From Terebella lapidaria (lineage: Eukaryota > Annelida > Polychaeta > Terebellida > Terebellidae), in NCBI GenBank assembly GCA_949152475.1, contig OX424566.1:25892423-25956422 (forward strand): DNA of 64,000 bases, in the 5' to 3' direction. Below are positions 36,325 to 49,840 of the stretch, piece after piece; position 1 is the first letter of the stretch; every line of letters begins with the position of its first letter. The notes under the pieces were generated by a model. That model did not search any database, had not been told where the DNA came from, and saw only the letters and a program-made list of their open reading frames with translations. The translations under genes and the position numbers were made by a program.

Positions 36325-39300
36325 CAAATATGCATGTTAAAGTGCCACGATCGGGTTTTTGTATTCTAGAAGGAACTGATTTGTGGCAGCAAGACAGGAA
36401 GAGGGTACACGACAACAATTCGTAAAAAGGTGTCATTCAAACTCATAAATTATGCATATAGTTTCGCACAGCACTTAAGTATGTTTTATAATAATGATGA
36501 TATAAAAATATTCAAATTAGAACCTACTGTGTTGCATATTATCACATTATATGTCAACGCTTATATTTTTCTCAGGCAAACGTAACTTTTTCAGAGCGTT
36601 TTTTCCCTGTATGTTCAACCTTTATGCTTGTGGTCATCAGGGTGTATTCTGGATGACAGTATTCTGGATCAGCTGATCAGTGTCATATTATCGAATATCA
36701 TGCTATGACAAATTCCAGCAAACATTATAGCACTCTGTTCTTTGGTCACACTACTCAACGCTTGCTTTTTCAGCTATTTTTACTCAGTCGTTGTGATAAA
36801 CGACACGATTTGATGTCACTGCTAGGTGACAGATTCTACTGGCCGACCACGTACCCTAGATTTCAGGATTAGGATGTGTTGTGTTAAGACTTTGTTTAGC
36901 ATCCACCAGATTTCGGAAAGATATCAGGCAGCACGGAATATTAACACACACACAAATTTTGACACAAACCAAATACAATACGCAACTGATAAATACTTGT
37001 GTACATTTCAAGTGGAATCCTGTTCTGAGGACGCCGGAACATAAAGGAATATCGTTTTATTGCTCTTTAATTATCAGACATTGAGACCGATAGGAATTTG
37101 AAGAACATCTATCTAAAAATATCATTTAACAATGTAAATCACCAAGATTTTCTGTGTGTGTTAGTACAAAATTTCCTGGGAAGAGCTGTCACACGCAGAT
37201 GCTAACTATAATATGGTCTTTTGCGACGAATTCTAAGGCAGTGTTTCATAGATTTCCTTTCGGGTGTCAGTGAATTTTAGGTCAAAACTGGGTGCATCCA
37301 TGTGACCTATTAAATGCCAATTGATCTCCCACAGTTCACTTGCCGATTTTCAAAAAAATACCTTGGCGACTGGTCAGAGTTCGGCATGGCAACTACGAGT
37401 ATAGTAAACGTACCGGCCTAGTCTGCCAGAATTTCCCTCATGACTGACATGGGAATGTATGTGGCAACATTCTCACCATCAGTAACTTCACTTGTTCTGC
37501 ATTAGACAGAGCCACCATGCGCATGATGCAACTGATTCCATGCACTTCAACGACCGAAACAGTCCTGCATTCTCCACAAGAGATCAGTCGTGGCGCCTTG
37601 ATCAACTGATCTCCAAGCTCACAGATCGAACAACGATCATCAGAGATAACCCGTGATTGGTCCAAAACGCCAACGATCATTTTGCCCGAATATGACCAAA
37701 CACATTAAATGATGGTCGATACTTATCGCATGACATGTTGCCTGTCATGATCTTGGACGAACATATACCATCTCAAGGTCACTAGCCAATCAGAGTTCGA
37801 TCTCAATTATACCTCCATGGGCACAACAGGTTGACTTGACAGATTCTGTGCACCGATAATGTAACAACCAAAACACTTTTTCTTCATAAGGAATGTCACG
37901 GGAGAGATATCCACTGACTCAAAATCAGAATGTTGCATTATGGTCCTGCAAGACAGATTATGTGTGTTATTTCGGTCTGGGAAAACACCCAAGGCTATCG
38001 CCATAGAAATAATATTTAGCCAGATCATTAAAATGGGAATGTCTACAAGACATTACTCTCTAAAACAGTACCCCTCGGGGAGCTTGACTTGGTGTAGCTG
38101 TTGGAGCCACTGCTCCGCCATTAAGTGATAATAAGGACGTCTGAACATCACGTCCTTTAGAAACGTTATCTCAAGAAATCACTCTGCTGTTTTATGGTAA
38201 AATCTAATACTACTTATATTATTTGTAATGTTATACCGTGCATATATTTGTCTGTATTAAGTACGTTGCATGTTACATTCGTTTTCCAAGATAATAATGA
38301 TAAGATGCGAATTAAGGATATTGTCCTCAGTTAACTTCAAGTCTGGTTGTTAGAACGGCAGCACGTTTTGGTAACAGCGTTGCGTTATGTTTGTTTTTCA
38401 GGCACCCAGTTATTGATGATATTCAGTACTGATTTATTGTATACCTCATATCGTGTGGTCAATATAAACACGTGTTTATATAATTATCAGTATAATTATC
38501 GTTTCTGTGAATGTATAGCATATTGGATGCCCTTAGCGACTTAAGTACTTTCGTTATTCACCAAACAGTTCCTTTGATATCTCATAATCTCCCCATGTGA
38601 TATCATCGAAGATTAATGCATAAAGTTAGAATGCTTTATTGGACTTAAATTAAAATCACATGGCTTCATTTAGCCACTAGGCAGAATATAATCAGTCAGG
38701 TGATTCGGCATGAACATAATTTGGATGTATGATGCACGAAATGTTCTACAAGTTTGTATTCCTTAGAAGAAAAAAAACATTCGAGAGTTTTCTTCAAATG
38801 GAATGGCTACAGTATGTTTCGACTGGTGATGACGATGGTTGTCAATATCATCCACCGAGTTGGTCGTTCTTTTTGTACTATTTTGGAAGATGATCATCCC
38901 TACCAATTCCATTTTATAATAATAATCATAAAATGGATTTAAATCAATAACATGTACCTGTGAAATTCCGTAATTTTGACAAACATGGCAACCCAATTAG
39001 CCTAATTCAACTAGCTGCCATCAACTTGTCAGGCAATAAGACGATATGCCAATCAACATTATGTGCTGGTAATTCAAGTAGCTCCTGGGTGTTCAAGCCA
39101 CAATTCAGTTTCCGTAATTCAATTTCGTAAGGAATACCTGCCCATGCTGGTTTTCGTTTGTTAGCTTCATCAAGACTAGGAGAGTGAGGTATGGTGCGAC
39201 TTCTCTCGTTGACAAAAATCATGTTCTATTTGTCAGTATTGATAATTATATTAGTTTCAAGCAATTTCAATGACAATAGGCGTACAGAAAAAAAGACAAA

Positions 39301-42300
39301 TGAATTCTGGGAAAATTCAAATGCCAAGCCCTATCCAGTATCTCACTCTTTCTGAAAAAACAAAATAGCTACACGTTAGCTTAGCTGATCCCGTTTACAT
39401 GATAACTTGAGCTACTAGCACACGATTACAAACGTTATAACTACTTCATAAAATGCTGCTCTGTTTTCCCACCTGGGATTCTTGGAAGTACGTCGAAACA
39501 AGCTGATGCTACGGGTTGTCTACGATCATCTGTCAACGGCAGTATCGTACGTCAATGGTATCAAATGCAAGGTTTCGTGCGAAACACGGAACATAAGGGG
39601 GGGGGGGGGTGTATCAATACAAATGCACACTAAATTTGACATCACACTCAGCACATGTAAATGCTTCGACGAAACACCCGCTGATAACAACACGGCGACA
39701 GAAATTCAGTAAAGCTAATTTACTGACACATGAAAATTTCATTTAAGGATTGATTGCATGTAATGATCATGAATCTGCAATCGACCAGCTGTCTATTCAC
39801 TTATAATGTAAATATAAAGGTAACAAAGTCATGAATTTACACACTTTCAATCAACGTGGAACTTTGCCTTTCGGATTGTTATCCATCAGGGATTACCAAC
39901 CGAGACTACGTTTCTCACTAAACAATGTTAAATTTGTTAAAATCATCGTTTCTTTTGTCATTTTCCATCCTATTTCTCAGTATACAAAATACACTCACAA
40001 CAGGACGAACGAAAGGATTATGCTGTACAGCAAATAACTAGTGAGGCCAGTAAAACTCACAGGTGATATGCACTCGGGTGCAGCGAGGTGTTTGGGATTA
40101 CGAATGTTCAGCGCATTGTATTCATCTCACAGAAAGTATAGCCCTACATATTCTCATTATTTTGACAAGGACAAAAAATAAATATACGCAGCGCGCACTG
40201 TTTGTCAAGCAGAACACACGAATGTTCGTTTTGGTGAAACGTATAAAATGATTTATCTAATCATCAATTTACACAGCTTCTGTGATATCAATCTATGAAA
40301 CCATGTCTCGGTTCATCATCCATGAGTATATGTGTATGTGCTAGCAAAGGTTCAGGTCATGGGATTCTATTGTCTTGGTGATTTTGTTACGTTTACTTTC
40401 ACATTATGAGTCAATGGAGAAGTGGCTCGGTGCAGTCACCGGTATGTTACGTGCAATCAGTCCTTGAAGCACACACTGAGAAGACGAAACTAACCGAAGC
40501 TCATGTCTTTCATCCACCAGAGCCACTCTCGCCATTCGCGACTTACCGCGCAGGTTTCCTCATGACTCAGACTAATCCTTGATGACATTCACCCAAGGGA
40601 TTACTTTATTTTAAGCTGTCCCTGCAATGCCACTTTTACAGTAATTTTTTATATAGTGGGTAACAGTCATCCTCTGACTTCGCCAAATTACATCACCAGA
40701 CGTCACTTGACAAATTAATAATTGCCCTGTTAACTGCGCGTCATTGCTATGAGCTGTGTCAAAGCCTCACTGTGGCGATACTGGATGCACCAATGATCGT
40801 TAGTGCATCCCGCAATGGCGGACAGTAAACAAGGTCAGTTTGGTTTTTAACCATATTCTATCAAATGACAGGTCCATTTGTGATAAATGGATACTTGGGA
40901 GGTAGCTTAGTGTTTTGGTCAAAGACATGAGTATTTCAAGCAGATCACGCTTTTTCGTTGAGATATGTTGAGGAAAAGAATTAGCGATAAGATTCACCAA
41001 CGACAAAAGTGAGATCGCCTTACGATATAGGCTTAACACGTGTATTTTGTAATAGGTCCATATCATACACCATTGTGAATTCGTTGACTTACGCGACATA
41101 AATTAGCGAATGTAACATTAAAAATAGAAAATATGTATTGGAAGATCATCTGTACACATCAATACATGTCAATCGGTACTTTATTTCACGTTTAACATTT
41201 AAATAACGTGGATTTGAATTAATAAACAAAAGATCGTTAGGAAATCTTCACATGTACGTTAGGGAATCTTCGATTTTACAAAAAGAATCGTTTGGGAATA
41301 AATCGCCATGTATTTGCAACGAACGGTTGTTTCATGCACATAAGAATCAGCAGATGTATGTGTGTATCGATCACAATCGTAATTATCGGGAAAATGAAGA
41401 ATATTCAAACGAACTGCGAGTGGTGTTCGCCATTGCGGGATGCACTAACGATCGTTACTGCATCCAGTCTCGCCAAAGTGAAGCCTGGCGCGCGTTGTAT
41501 TTTCACGAGGCATTATTGCTGGACAGTTATCATGAAACATCGTTGCTGAAATCACGGGTGGTGACGTAATTAGGTAGTAGATCAGATGTTTGATTTTTAG
41601 TTCCAAGTGCCTCACTGCATGGTCTGACAGAAAAAAATCCAATTGTCGTCACTGTTTTCACACAGGCGAATCTAGCAGCCTTTTGTATGAGGTAATTTCG
41701 TAATTATATAGAACATTTTGTGTCTGTCTAAGTAACTTCATGGGACCGACGATGTCGTGACCGAGTAATCACTTTGCCCTAGAAGGTATCCATCCCGCTG
41801 CTCACCCTCCATGATATTTCTTAGAGCAACCACAAACACGATTTGACAATTATACAGCCTTCACTTCAGCCTACGCCCCTAGTGATTATAGGTTCCACCT
41901 TTGGGGTGACACACACTCTGGAGATATCTGTTGTCGCTAGATTGTTCTATAGATTTAACGAACTTGAGTATTTTTTCTCTAGTTCTGTTCCTACAAAATG
42001 TGTGTATAACCTCTATGTATGCATTAGTTCCATTACATCAATGTGATATTTTGTCCAACCGTTACATCAAATATTAGATTTTTGATTCAATGCTACAACG
42101 GAGTAGCAGAGTTCATCATGGAACATATCTGCCTGATGCTTGGGACCTTGATTGTCATTTCAAGAGGGGCGTCTTTTCACAGCCATAACTCGAAACATGA
42201 TATATGGTGTCTCTGACCTATACTTCTGGGCGATGCATTGTATCTTGTAGATAAAATGACACCAAACCTGTTTGTTTGAGTGATAGAACAAAGAGGAAAA

Positions 42301-43266
42301 ACCCAGAATAGTTATGGCGGTAACTGTTGCTGAATGAGTTTGCACAGGGACATCCAAAACAGGATCCCAAATAATTATGACCATAGTAAAAGGGTGCGTT
42401 ATCGGACCAATGATTTCGCGACACTTGGGTATGAAATCACCGCGGGTGATAGGCATGAGAGAACACAGCCATTACACTTAAATGAGAAAACCAGTCAAAT
42501 TATGCCAACATGATTCATGGTTTGTTCTTTGTGTAAGAAAATGGAATCAAGACGCTATCTGCTACACATGGCGAAAGTCACACAGAAATCGCATTGTAAT
42601 TTCAACAGACCCACTCATTATCAATTATAGTTCAACAAAATGCAGATATAGTGCATGGTTTGTTTCTGAGACACGCAACTTTAATGTAGCCTGGCTTCAT
42701 GTGTTGCTGATCATGTTACAGTGGGGACAATTTTTCACAAACCGCATGAAGCATAATATAAGAGATGTGATTATTCGCTGAACAGGAGTTTTTATCAGCA
42801 AACATTCACTGATTGTGTACCAAATTAATGTAAATGGCTATTGTGATAACAAGATTATCTAGATAAGCACATCGATGATGTTTTTTTACACGTTTCTACT
42901 CATTTCCAAACACGAAAAGACTCGAAAAAGACACGGGGAAGTTTTATGCACGCAAAAAGATAAACATTTGTTTCCACTGAAATCTGTTTCGCACCTTTTT
43001 AATCCGTATTGCATATAGAAAAACAAGCAGCACAACTTCCTTAGGCTAATAATTCCATGCCCCTAGACCACGTGCTCCATGTACGCCATTGCAGAATGGG
43101 GTAACTGCGCTAATTGCAAATTCATTAGAGTCATTCGGTAGTGATTCACCTCTGGGAAAATCTTTCATGCAAATTTCAGTCGCCTTACTGGTCAGCACCG
43201 ACCATGTCCTATGGATATCGATTTTAGTCATGCATGATTAAACTGCGAAAATTGGATATCTTTATG
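36325..43266 (+). repeat. R7 large dispersed repeat, copy B
   Basis: Direct-orientation counterpart of 1-7619. It begins ATGCAAATATGCATG right of the TA run and ends near CATGATTAAACTGCG at about 43240-43266. It lacks the half-site array of copy A, has unrelated sequence at 39490-40640, and carries a 713-bp transposon at 40768-41480 that copy A lacks. No ORF is shared with copy A. Family unknown. Confidence 0.8.
40768..41480 (+). mobile_element. TIR transposon, non-autonomous, 713 bp, with 6-bp target duplication
   Basis: It starts CACTGTGGCGATACTGGATG and ends GCCAAAGTG. The ends are inverted repeats of about 50 bp, which themselves contain a near-palindrome GGATGCACTAACGATCGTTA-type core. 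It is flanked by AAGCCT on both sides (40762-40767 and 41481-41486). The uninterrupted site GAAGCCTGG is visible in R7 copy A near 5715, which proves insertion after the copies diverged. Internal frames are short and broken, so no transposase is encoded. The superfamily is unresolved: 6-7-bp duplications are reported for Dada elements, while CACTGTG ends recall Transib (5 bp). Confidence 0.92.
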
Positions 43267-44670
43267 TTTTCATGTATCCAATAAATTTGTTGTGATAAAA
43301 TTGTTGTAGTTGTATTACTATGCATTATTAATTATGTATATGAAAAATTAATGAAGAACAAGATGGTGAGCGTGGAAGCCTCGATCAACGACTCCGTTCC
43401 AGATGAGACGAAGACCATGTGGACATATCACAACTTCGAGGGCTGGGCCTCTTGGAAAATGGGCATCCACGGAAAGAGAAGTATGATCACATACCTCGGG
43501 AGAAGCCGTCTCTGATTCAGATGCACGATCGTGACATGGACGTTGTTCTTCATTTCGCAACGGACTAGTTCACAGAATTGTCCCGCCATGAGCTAATCTT
43601 CGGGAATCTCTGGTTTCAAACAGACCAATCACTGCTGTGCGCGTTGCCCGAGGCAACAAGTGTAACCACATAGGGAAAACCCAGAGTGGATGTAAACACG
43701 TGTGGGAATCAGTAGACTCACGGACGTGGTTACAATATTTGCGCGTGATATTTGTCGGTTGACAAGTATAATGTCGAGCGAGCCGGAGATTATCTTCAAT
43801 AAACTCATCTGAACTTGAGATATAACAACAGAATAACGTGTAGACTGTTTATTTGTGGTTTACACAGTCATAACGGCTGAGAAATCTAAAGGTGTGGTGG
43901 GTACTCGATGCATATGAAATCGAAGTGATTACCGTTGTTGACACTTTCAGTTCAAAATCTGCGCGCAGCAGTCATTGTTCGGCTGCCTGATCTTTTCGGG
44001 AACGCTCGGTAGAATTTGACGGGAAGTTCTATGAACTAGTCGATTGCTCAGTGAGACTGTTAAAGAATATCACTGTAAAACGGAGCATGAAATGATTGTA
44101 TCAATCCGAAAGATATGTGGGACTAATCGCCTCGCGCATACCCTTATCGATGTCGACAAATTTCCAACACTCTACTAGTTCTTGGAGATGATGGAGAATC
44201 AGGGACGAGAGGGACTGGGAGCGACAAAATACGAGGGACTACTGCTGAATGTATCACATAGGACAAAGAGAATCATCTCTATGTGAAAGGAGTATGTTGA
44301 TTGACATTGACATTCGGGGTAAGGAGTACGTTCAGCACACCGAATGTACGTTAGAAAAACAAATAAGGAAGGGCTGAATCATCGCAAGGGCAAACGACAT
44401 TCTGCGCGAACCTACTGCTGCTGGGCAACGAGTGAACCACGTTGTCCTGTTTCAGATGTAGGCAAATATATGTATCTTTGCCCAAACAAAGCTGTCCCAA
44501 ATGCACTGTAGCTCAAGCCTCTTTCAAACCCAAAGGATATGTGGTACGGGAAGCAAGTTCTTGGGTATGATGTTTTCAAGGACAGTACACGAATTACAGT
44601 CTCATAAATGCAACAGTGACGCGCCTATTCCAAAAAAAAAAGATGTAGACAGTTATTTAATATCAAGTTG
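43267..44670. other. Unassigned block with mixed composition
   Basis: The base composition is more even than that of the flanking AT-rich DNA. A 54-codon frame at 43351-43515 (MKNKMVSVEASINDSV…) and neighbouring frames look coding-like but have no recognisable domain and are interrupted. It may be a degraded gene or retrocopy. I do not assign a function. Confidence 0.3.
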
Positions 44671-44807
44671 AATGGGATACTTGAGTGATGTGGTCAAACG
44701 CTACAATTCATTGGCGGACAAGGACGTACCATCCTGGTTACTGGTGGCAAAACGGGAGATGAGAAGTCCCAGGCTGTTGATACACAAAGTCCACCACGAA
44801 GTCCATA

Positions 44808-45386
44808 TTGTGGATGGTAAAACAGGCAATGAGGGTGACAAGACATCAAGTTCTTAACAGGGCGAACCAGTCATATCAACAACAGAAAACACACTTCTAC
44901 ATATGCCTGGTTACAACTACCATTTCTATTGTGGCTGAATGTTCCATGATGGTCCTGTTACTATTCATGTACATGTACATGTACATATCCAACAGAAATA
45001 GAAGTTCAAATAATTTTTACTTTGTATTCATCGAGTATTGGTTTATTTTCGATCAATACTATGATACCTCTCAGGCCGTGGAGGTATTTATCACAAGCAT
45101 GCTCGAAACAATAGAATTATTCACTATGCTTGTATATCTGATTAGAATAAATCAATTTCGAAGACACGATAAACTTGTTGTCTTGTTATGCAAGATGTAC
45201 AATCGAACACTATCATACATTGTGTATCTGACAATACGCAATGCTCTGATCATTCAACGAACAATTTCTGGTCGAGGAAGAATGCTTAAAAGTGTGGATC
45301 CACGGGTGACAGTAGTGCCGTGCGTGTTAGTTTACAGATATTGCATTTCGAGATGTCTCCCGACAATGAGTATGTCGTACATTTAA
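44808..45386 (+). CDS. Hypothetical 192-codon ORF with a membrane-like stretch
   Basis: This is the longest open frame in the 43-46 kb interval. It contains a hydrophobic run (CLVTTTISIVAECSMMVLLL) that could be a transmembrane helix, then aromatic- and Ile-rich sequence. There is no known domain, no clear promoter and no splice-consistent neighbour. The AT-rich content favours long hydrophobic frames by chance, so this may not be a gene. Confidence 0.2.
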   Translation: MWMVKQAMRVTRHQVLNRANQSYQQQKTHFYICLVTTTISIVAECSMMVLLLFMYMYMYISNRNRSSNNFYFVFIEYWFIFDQYYDTSQAVEVFITSMLETIELFTMLVYLIRINQFRRHDKLVVLLCKMYNRTLSYIVYLTIRNALIIQRTISGRGRMLKSVDPRVTVVPCVLVYRYCISRCLPTMSMSYI

Positions 45387-45399
45387 GTAATTCATACTA

Positions 45400-46735
45400 T
45401 TTGGCATCAGTTACATGTGTCTCGGGATGTTGGTGGAAATGGAAAACAAAGTCAAAATAACTTTTAAAACGTCGACTCATTTTGGTTATCTATAATCGAA
45501 ATCATTTGGTTTATCTATAATAATATAATATTGTCGTCATACAACACATTGTCTATAACACACTAATAATGTACTCAGAAAATCAACTTAACGCGACGAC
45601 AAAACCTCACTTCTTGTTGTTGCAGTGATTAATCGTTTCATGCAAACGAGGCTTATTAATTGCCATATCGCTCAACATGCTCTCCCATCCAATTTGAAGG
45701 ATTGTTTCAGCACAACAGATGGTCACATGATTCTCCTGGGCGGGTCCACAGTGTGAGCGATTCTCTAAGTGAAACATTTTGCCGGGAAACATATCCTTGA
45801 CGGACAAGTAGAAGTTTATGAGGTTGACGAGAAGGATATAAATAGGGATAGAAATTGGCGTAGATCTATATTCAGGCAGTGGTCAGTTTTTTTGTTAGTG
45901 ACTGTGGATAGATTGAATCTCTGCGCATCCAGAGAATCGTGTGGCTGATATATTTACTTACTGTGTGGAAAATTCGTTTATGGTTATGTCAACTTTCGAA
46001 GACAAAATACTTAACTGAAACATCGTATGAGAAGCATTGTATGACTCAGTAGAATCTTTATCTATACTACGTTTTGTTCAATCACATCAATTAAGGAAGG
46101 CCAAATCATCAAAATATTCCGAAATATTATGCCCAATTTGGGCACAGAGCATGATCAACATTCCGTTGACCTCATGGGAGTTTGCTGTCAAAACCAACCT
46201 ACCCCATCCACTCTGGCAGAAATGTCGATTTGACGTAAAATCAATAGATTAATGTCAGGTGTGGAATATTATGCAATGTCACGTAAATGCCACTTATCTA
46301 GTGAGATGCTACATATCACGTCCAGTGTTCAATGTCTTTCTCCACCGATACCCCATTACAGGTATTTTATTGAAGTAAATGTATTGTTCCGCTTGATGTT
46401 TTCCTACATGTATATGACATTTTTGGCCTGAAAGAAGACATCTTTCCAGCATTTATCCGCAGTAGTTTTTCTTCACGATGATTAACACAACCATATTCCA
46501 TGTGCATACCACATGCTACAACAAATAACAGCAGCAACAAGAATCATATATGTGTAGGAAAATGTTATAAGAATCGTACGTAAAAGGCTAAAAAGTCGTT
46601 CATTGACAAGTGAAGGAAAGGAAACTATTCGGGATTATTTATCGGTAACCAACCAATCCCTACTCAAGTCATGTTGCAGGTTTCAGCTGGAACATACGAT
46701 GGACGGGGTTCCACCGTTGTGTCTGCATTGTAGTA
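45400..46735. other. AT-rich spacer, nothing recognised
   Basis: Only short frames without domains. No repeat relationship was noticed by eye. Confidence 0.5.
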
Positions 46736-46738
46736 CCA

Positions 46739-46867
46739 GGGGCCTATTTCAAAAAGAATCTAAATCAACGTTAGCCGACTGAAATAGGATTTAGTCTACT
46801 ATCTACCAGGCTAAATGCCGAACTTAGTCGGCTACAGTAGATTTAGATGCTTTGTGAAATAGGCCCC
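46739..46867. mobile_element. 129-bp palindromic MITE
   Basis: It starts GGGGCCTATTTCA and ends TGAAATAGGCCCC. About 42 bp of each end are inverted copies (ATCTAAAT…AGCCGACT), and much of the middle pairs too. No coding sequence and no clear target duplication. Confidence 0.85.
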
Positions 46868-46939
46868 AGGAGTGTCATCCGGAAGGTTATATGGAACAAC
46901 TTTTCAGTTACACTCTGTTTTGCATCACTATTCCTATGT

Positions 46940-47980
46940 TGTTTTCCTGTTATGCGAGTACCTTGCAGGATATTATCCCGGACGACATTGACCTTCATGG
47001 ATTCGCCGATGATCACCTGACAAAACGCCCATTCCCTCCATTGATAAAATGAATCTGACGTTATAAACAGTTTGGAACGTTGTGCCAATAAAGTAAACAC
47101 ATGGATGTGCCAAAACCACCTTAAAAGGAATTCGGACAAGATTGAATTTTTCTCATGTGGATCCAGACATTTGCTCGCTAAGTGTGAGGCCCAGCAGCTG
47201 ATGGTAAATGGCGTCGGAGTCAAACGTAGCTCATGTATAAAGTATCTGGGTGTTCACATCGACCAAAGCGTAACTTTCAAAGAACAGATCAAAAGTAAAT
47301 GTAGGAGTGCCATGCAAGGTGTTTTGCAAGGTCCGGAAACTAAGGGAAATGGTGGTCGACGATCTGAAAACTGTCGCCTCCTCCTTGATCCTGTCCCACT
47401 TGGACTACGGAAACGCCCTGTACAGTGGCTTACCAGAATGTGACATCAGAAAACTGCAACAAGTGCAGAATATCGCTGCAAAAAATGTGCTATCTTGGAG
47501 TAAATTTGACAGTTCTGCCCAAGCCTTGAAAACGCTACATTGGCTTCCTATACACCTCAGAATTGACTTCAAGATTTCGTGCTTGGTTTTTTAATCTCTT
47601 CGTGGGGACACTCCTAAATACCTCCAAAACTTGGTGTGGATTGTTCAACCAACAAGATGTCTGCGCAGTGCCCACAAGTTCCAACACTTAGTTGTTCCAT
47701 TCACCAAGACGTTTGCGGCAAAGGCGTTCAGCGTTCGGGGACCCCAACTCGAAAGACCTTCCGGACGAGATAAAGCGCAGCCGAACACTAGAACAATTTA
47801 AATCTGCCCTCAAAACACACTTGTTTAATCGGTTTTAAATTTACATGTACTTTGTTATCATTTTAATCTCGTATCACTGTGTCTACCAATTTCCATGTTT
47901 TTGTTAAGCGCCACAATAACTGGTAATGGTATCGTCTGCGCTCATATAAATGAACATGTATGTATGTATGTATGTATGTA
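46940..47980 (+). mobile_element. 5'-truncated, degenerate LINE fragment with (ATGT)n tail
   Basis: Reverse-transcriptase pieces occur in more than one plus frame: FADDHL near 47010, CANKVNTWMCQNHLKRNSDK at 47080, IKYLGVHIDQSVTF at 47240, LILSHLDYGNALYSGL at 47390 and LKTLHWLPIHLRIDFKI at 47530. Frame changes lie between them (for instance 47072-47443 against 47307-47594), so it is dead. The 3' end is CGCTCATATAAATGAACATG followed by (ATGT)n at about 47954-47979. It resembles the 29.8-kb LINE in motif order but is a different, older copy. Confidence 0.85.
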
Positions 47981-49840
47981 CATCACTATTTCGCTATTCT
48001 CCATAAATTTGGCAATGCTCCATGTTCTGTTTGATAGTTGTTTCTATCAATTAATAGGGAGCTAGCACATCCAGAGCAATACGGAGTAAAAACGACACTG
48101 TTTCGTGATTCATAATTGCTCCTGAAATGACAAGTCGTTGTCAGAATATGGGTGACATTGCCATCACTTCAAGTTCATCATATCGCTTTCTGCCATGAGT
48201 ATATCGACACTTTTCCGGGACAAATTAGAAGGGCCGAAACGGTCGCCAAGTTCACTCCACACACCTGCAATCTTGTCACTAAATATCTATCCTCCAGCGT
48301 TACCGGAGAGGATAGTTGGAGTCGTTTCAATACAAAGACAGGGTAGCCCGTAGTAGTCACAAACAGTAATTAACTCTTCCCCAGTTTAATATGTAATTAC
48401 AACAGCGTTTTTTTTCCCCGCAATTTGCTGATAACGGAATATCAGATACAAGATCGGATATTACTTTGAATTAGGTGTATTCAATTACTGGACAACGTAA
48501 AGAGGCTGTCTTTGCCGACACGAGACATACACTGTCCTCAGTCGTGTTTACAATCGAAATAAGACTAGAAAATACATCGCTACATCTTTGTAAAAAAAAA
48601 CAAATTTGATTTTCCCGACAAAAGATGTGTATTTTCCCGACTATGATACGTGTGTATCCAATTGCCTTCATATTATAAGTACACCGTATGTTATGAAATT
48701 GTTCATTTCTATATATTAGCAAATAGCACTCTCAAGAACGTGAGAGTGTTCTCGATAGACATCGAATATACCAACATAACTTTGTTTCCTGTGAGTCACT
48801 GCTGAAGTCTGAAATCTAATTCAGATGGGACTACCTTGAGACTTGATCGGCGAGCCTTGGCGGATGTTAAATTTGCTGCAAATAAGATTTAATTGACTGG
48901 CTGAGACCTAGGACATGAATTGAATTCGGATCAGGTGTTTACCGCTGTGAATGTCTACGGATAACTTACTTCTTTCACCTGCACAAACATGTCATTCTGG
49001 TAGTGTTCGTATCAGGATCTTTCGTAGCACTACGTGTGACATAACATGACATATATGTGCTAGTTTTTACCTCTGTCTCATGCTGTGTGGTTGATCATGT
49101 TTACAGATATGACTAACATGCTTCATTGACATTTCATACCACATGTATCTCTGACTGAGCACCATATTGATTTGTGTAATAGATATAATAGATATAGCAA
49201 AATAGCCATGTCAGGGATCTAGATGCGAAAATGCAATCAATTTAATTCTTTTCGGAAACTTACGTAAATTGGCAGAACAGTTCAGGGACACGTGACAATA
49301 CGCAATATGCCTTTACCTTCAATGGTCCTTCATCGTGTTGTAACAGAAAATCTAAAATTGCATTTCGAAGATATCTTTGCGGAATAATGACTATTATAGA
49401 TATGGAGTTTTCTGGAGAACTGAGATTCCTAATCTTTTCACAATATAATCAAAATAATACTATTGCAATCTTTACAGATTGTGGTCTGGAAACATGAACA
49501 TATATCGGGCCCACCAGAAATAGTGTTATTATGCAAAATCTACTTTAGTCTGGTTCGATGCAGTCCATTATATAAAAACGAATAAGGATAAACGTGATAA
49601 GGACATTCTCCTTCAATGATAAAAATGATCACATACGCCAAAATAAATCGAGTAGATGGACCAGAGACCATTTTGCATAATTCACTGGATTGTTGTCATA
49701 TATTACAAAGCTACTACACATATATCGTGAAGATAAAACCCCGAAGGAATCTAAAGTACTAATTCACTTTCCCTGTCGCCGTGATTACATCAGAGGCCAG
49801 CACATGAATGCTTATCTGTCCTCAGGACTATAATCTAATT
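47981..49840. other. Spacer with one dispersed-repeat relic
   Basis: 48790-48960 aligns with the 21.05-kb repeat in direct orientation. The rest shows no domain-bearing ORF. Confidence 0.5.

Noticed and set aside
41252-41569. 105-codon ORF and its counterpart at 57180-56941 (minus)
   Set aside because: Both are the same part of the 713-bp transposon. The frame is not kept between copies, so it is not a transposase gene.
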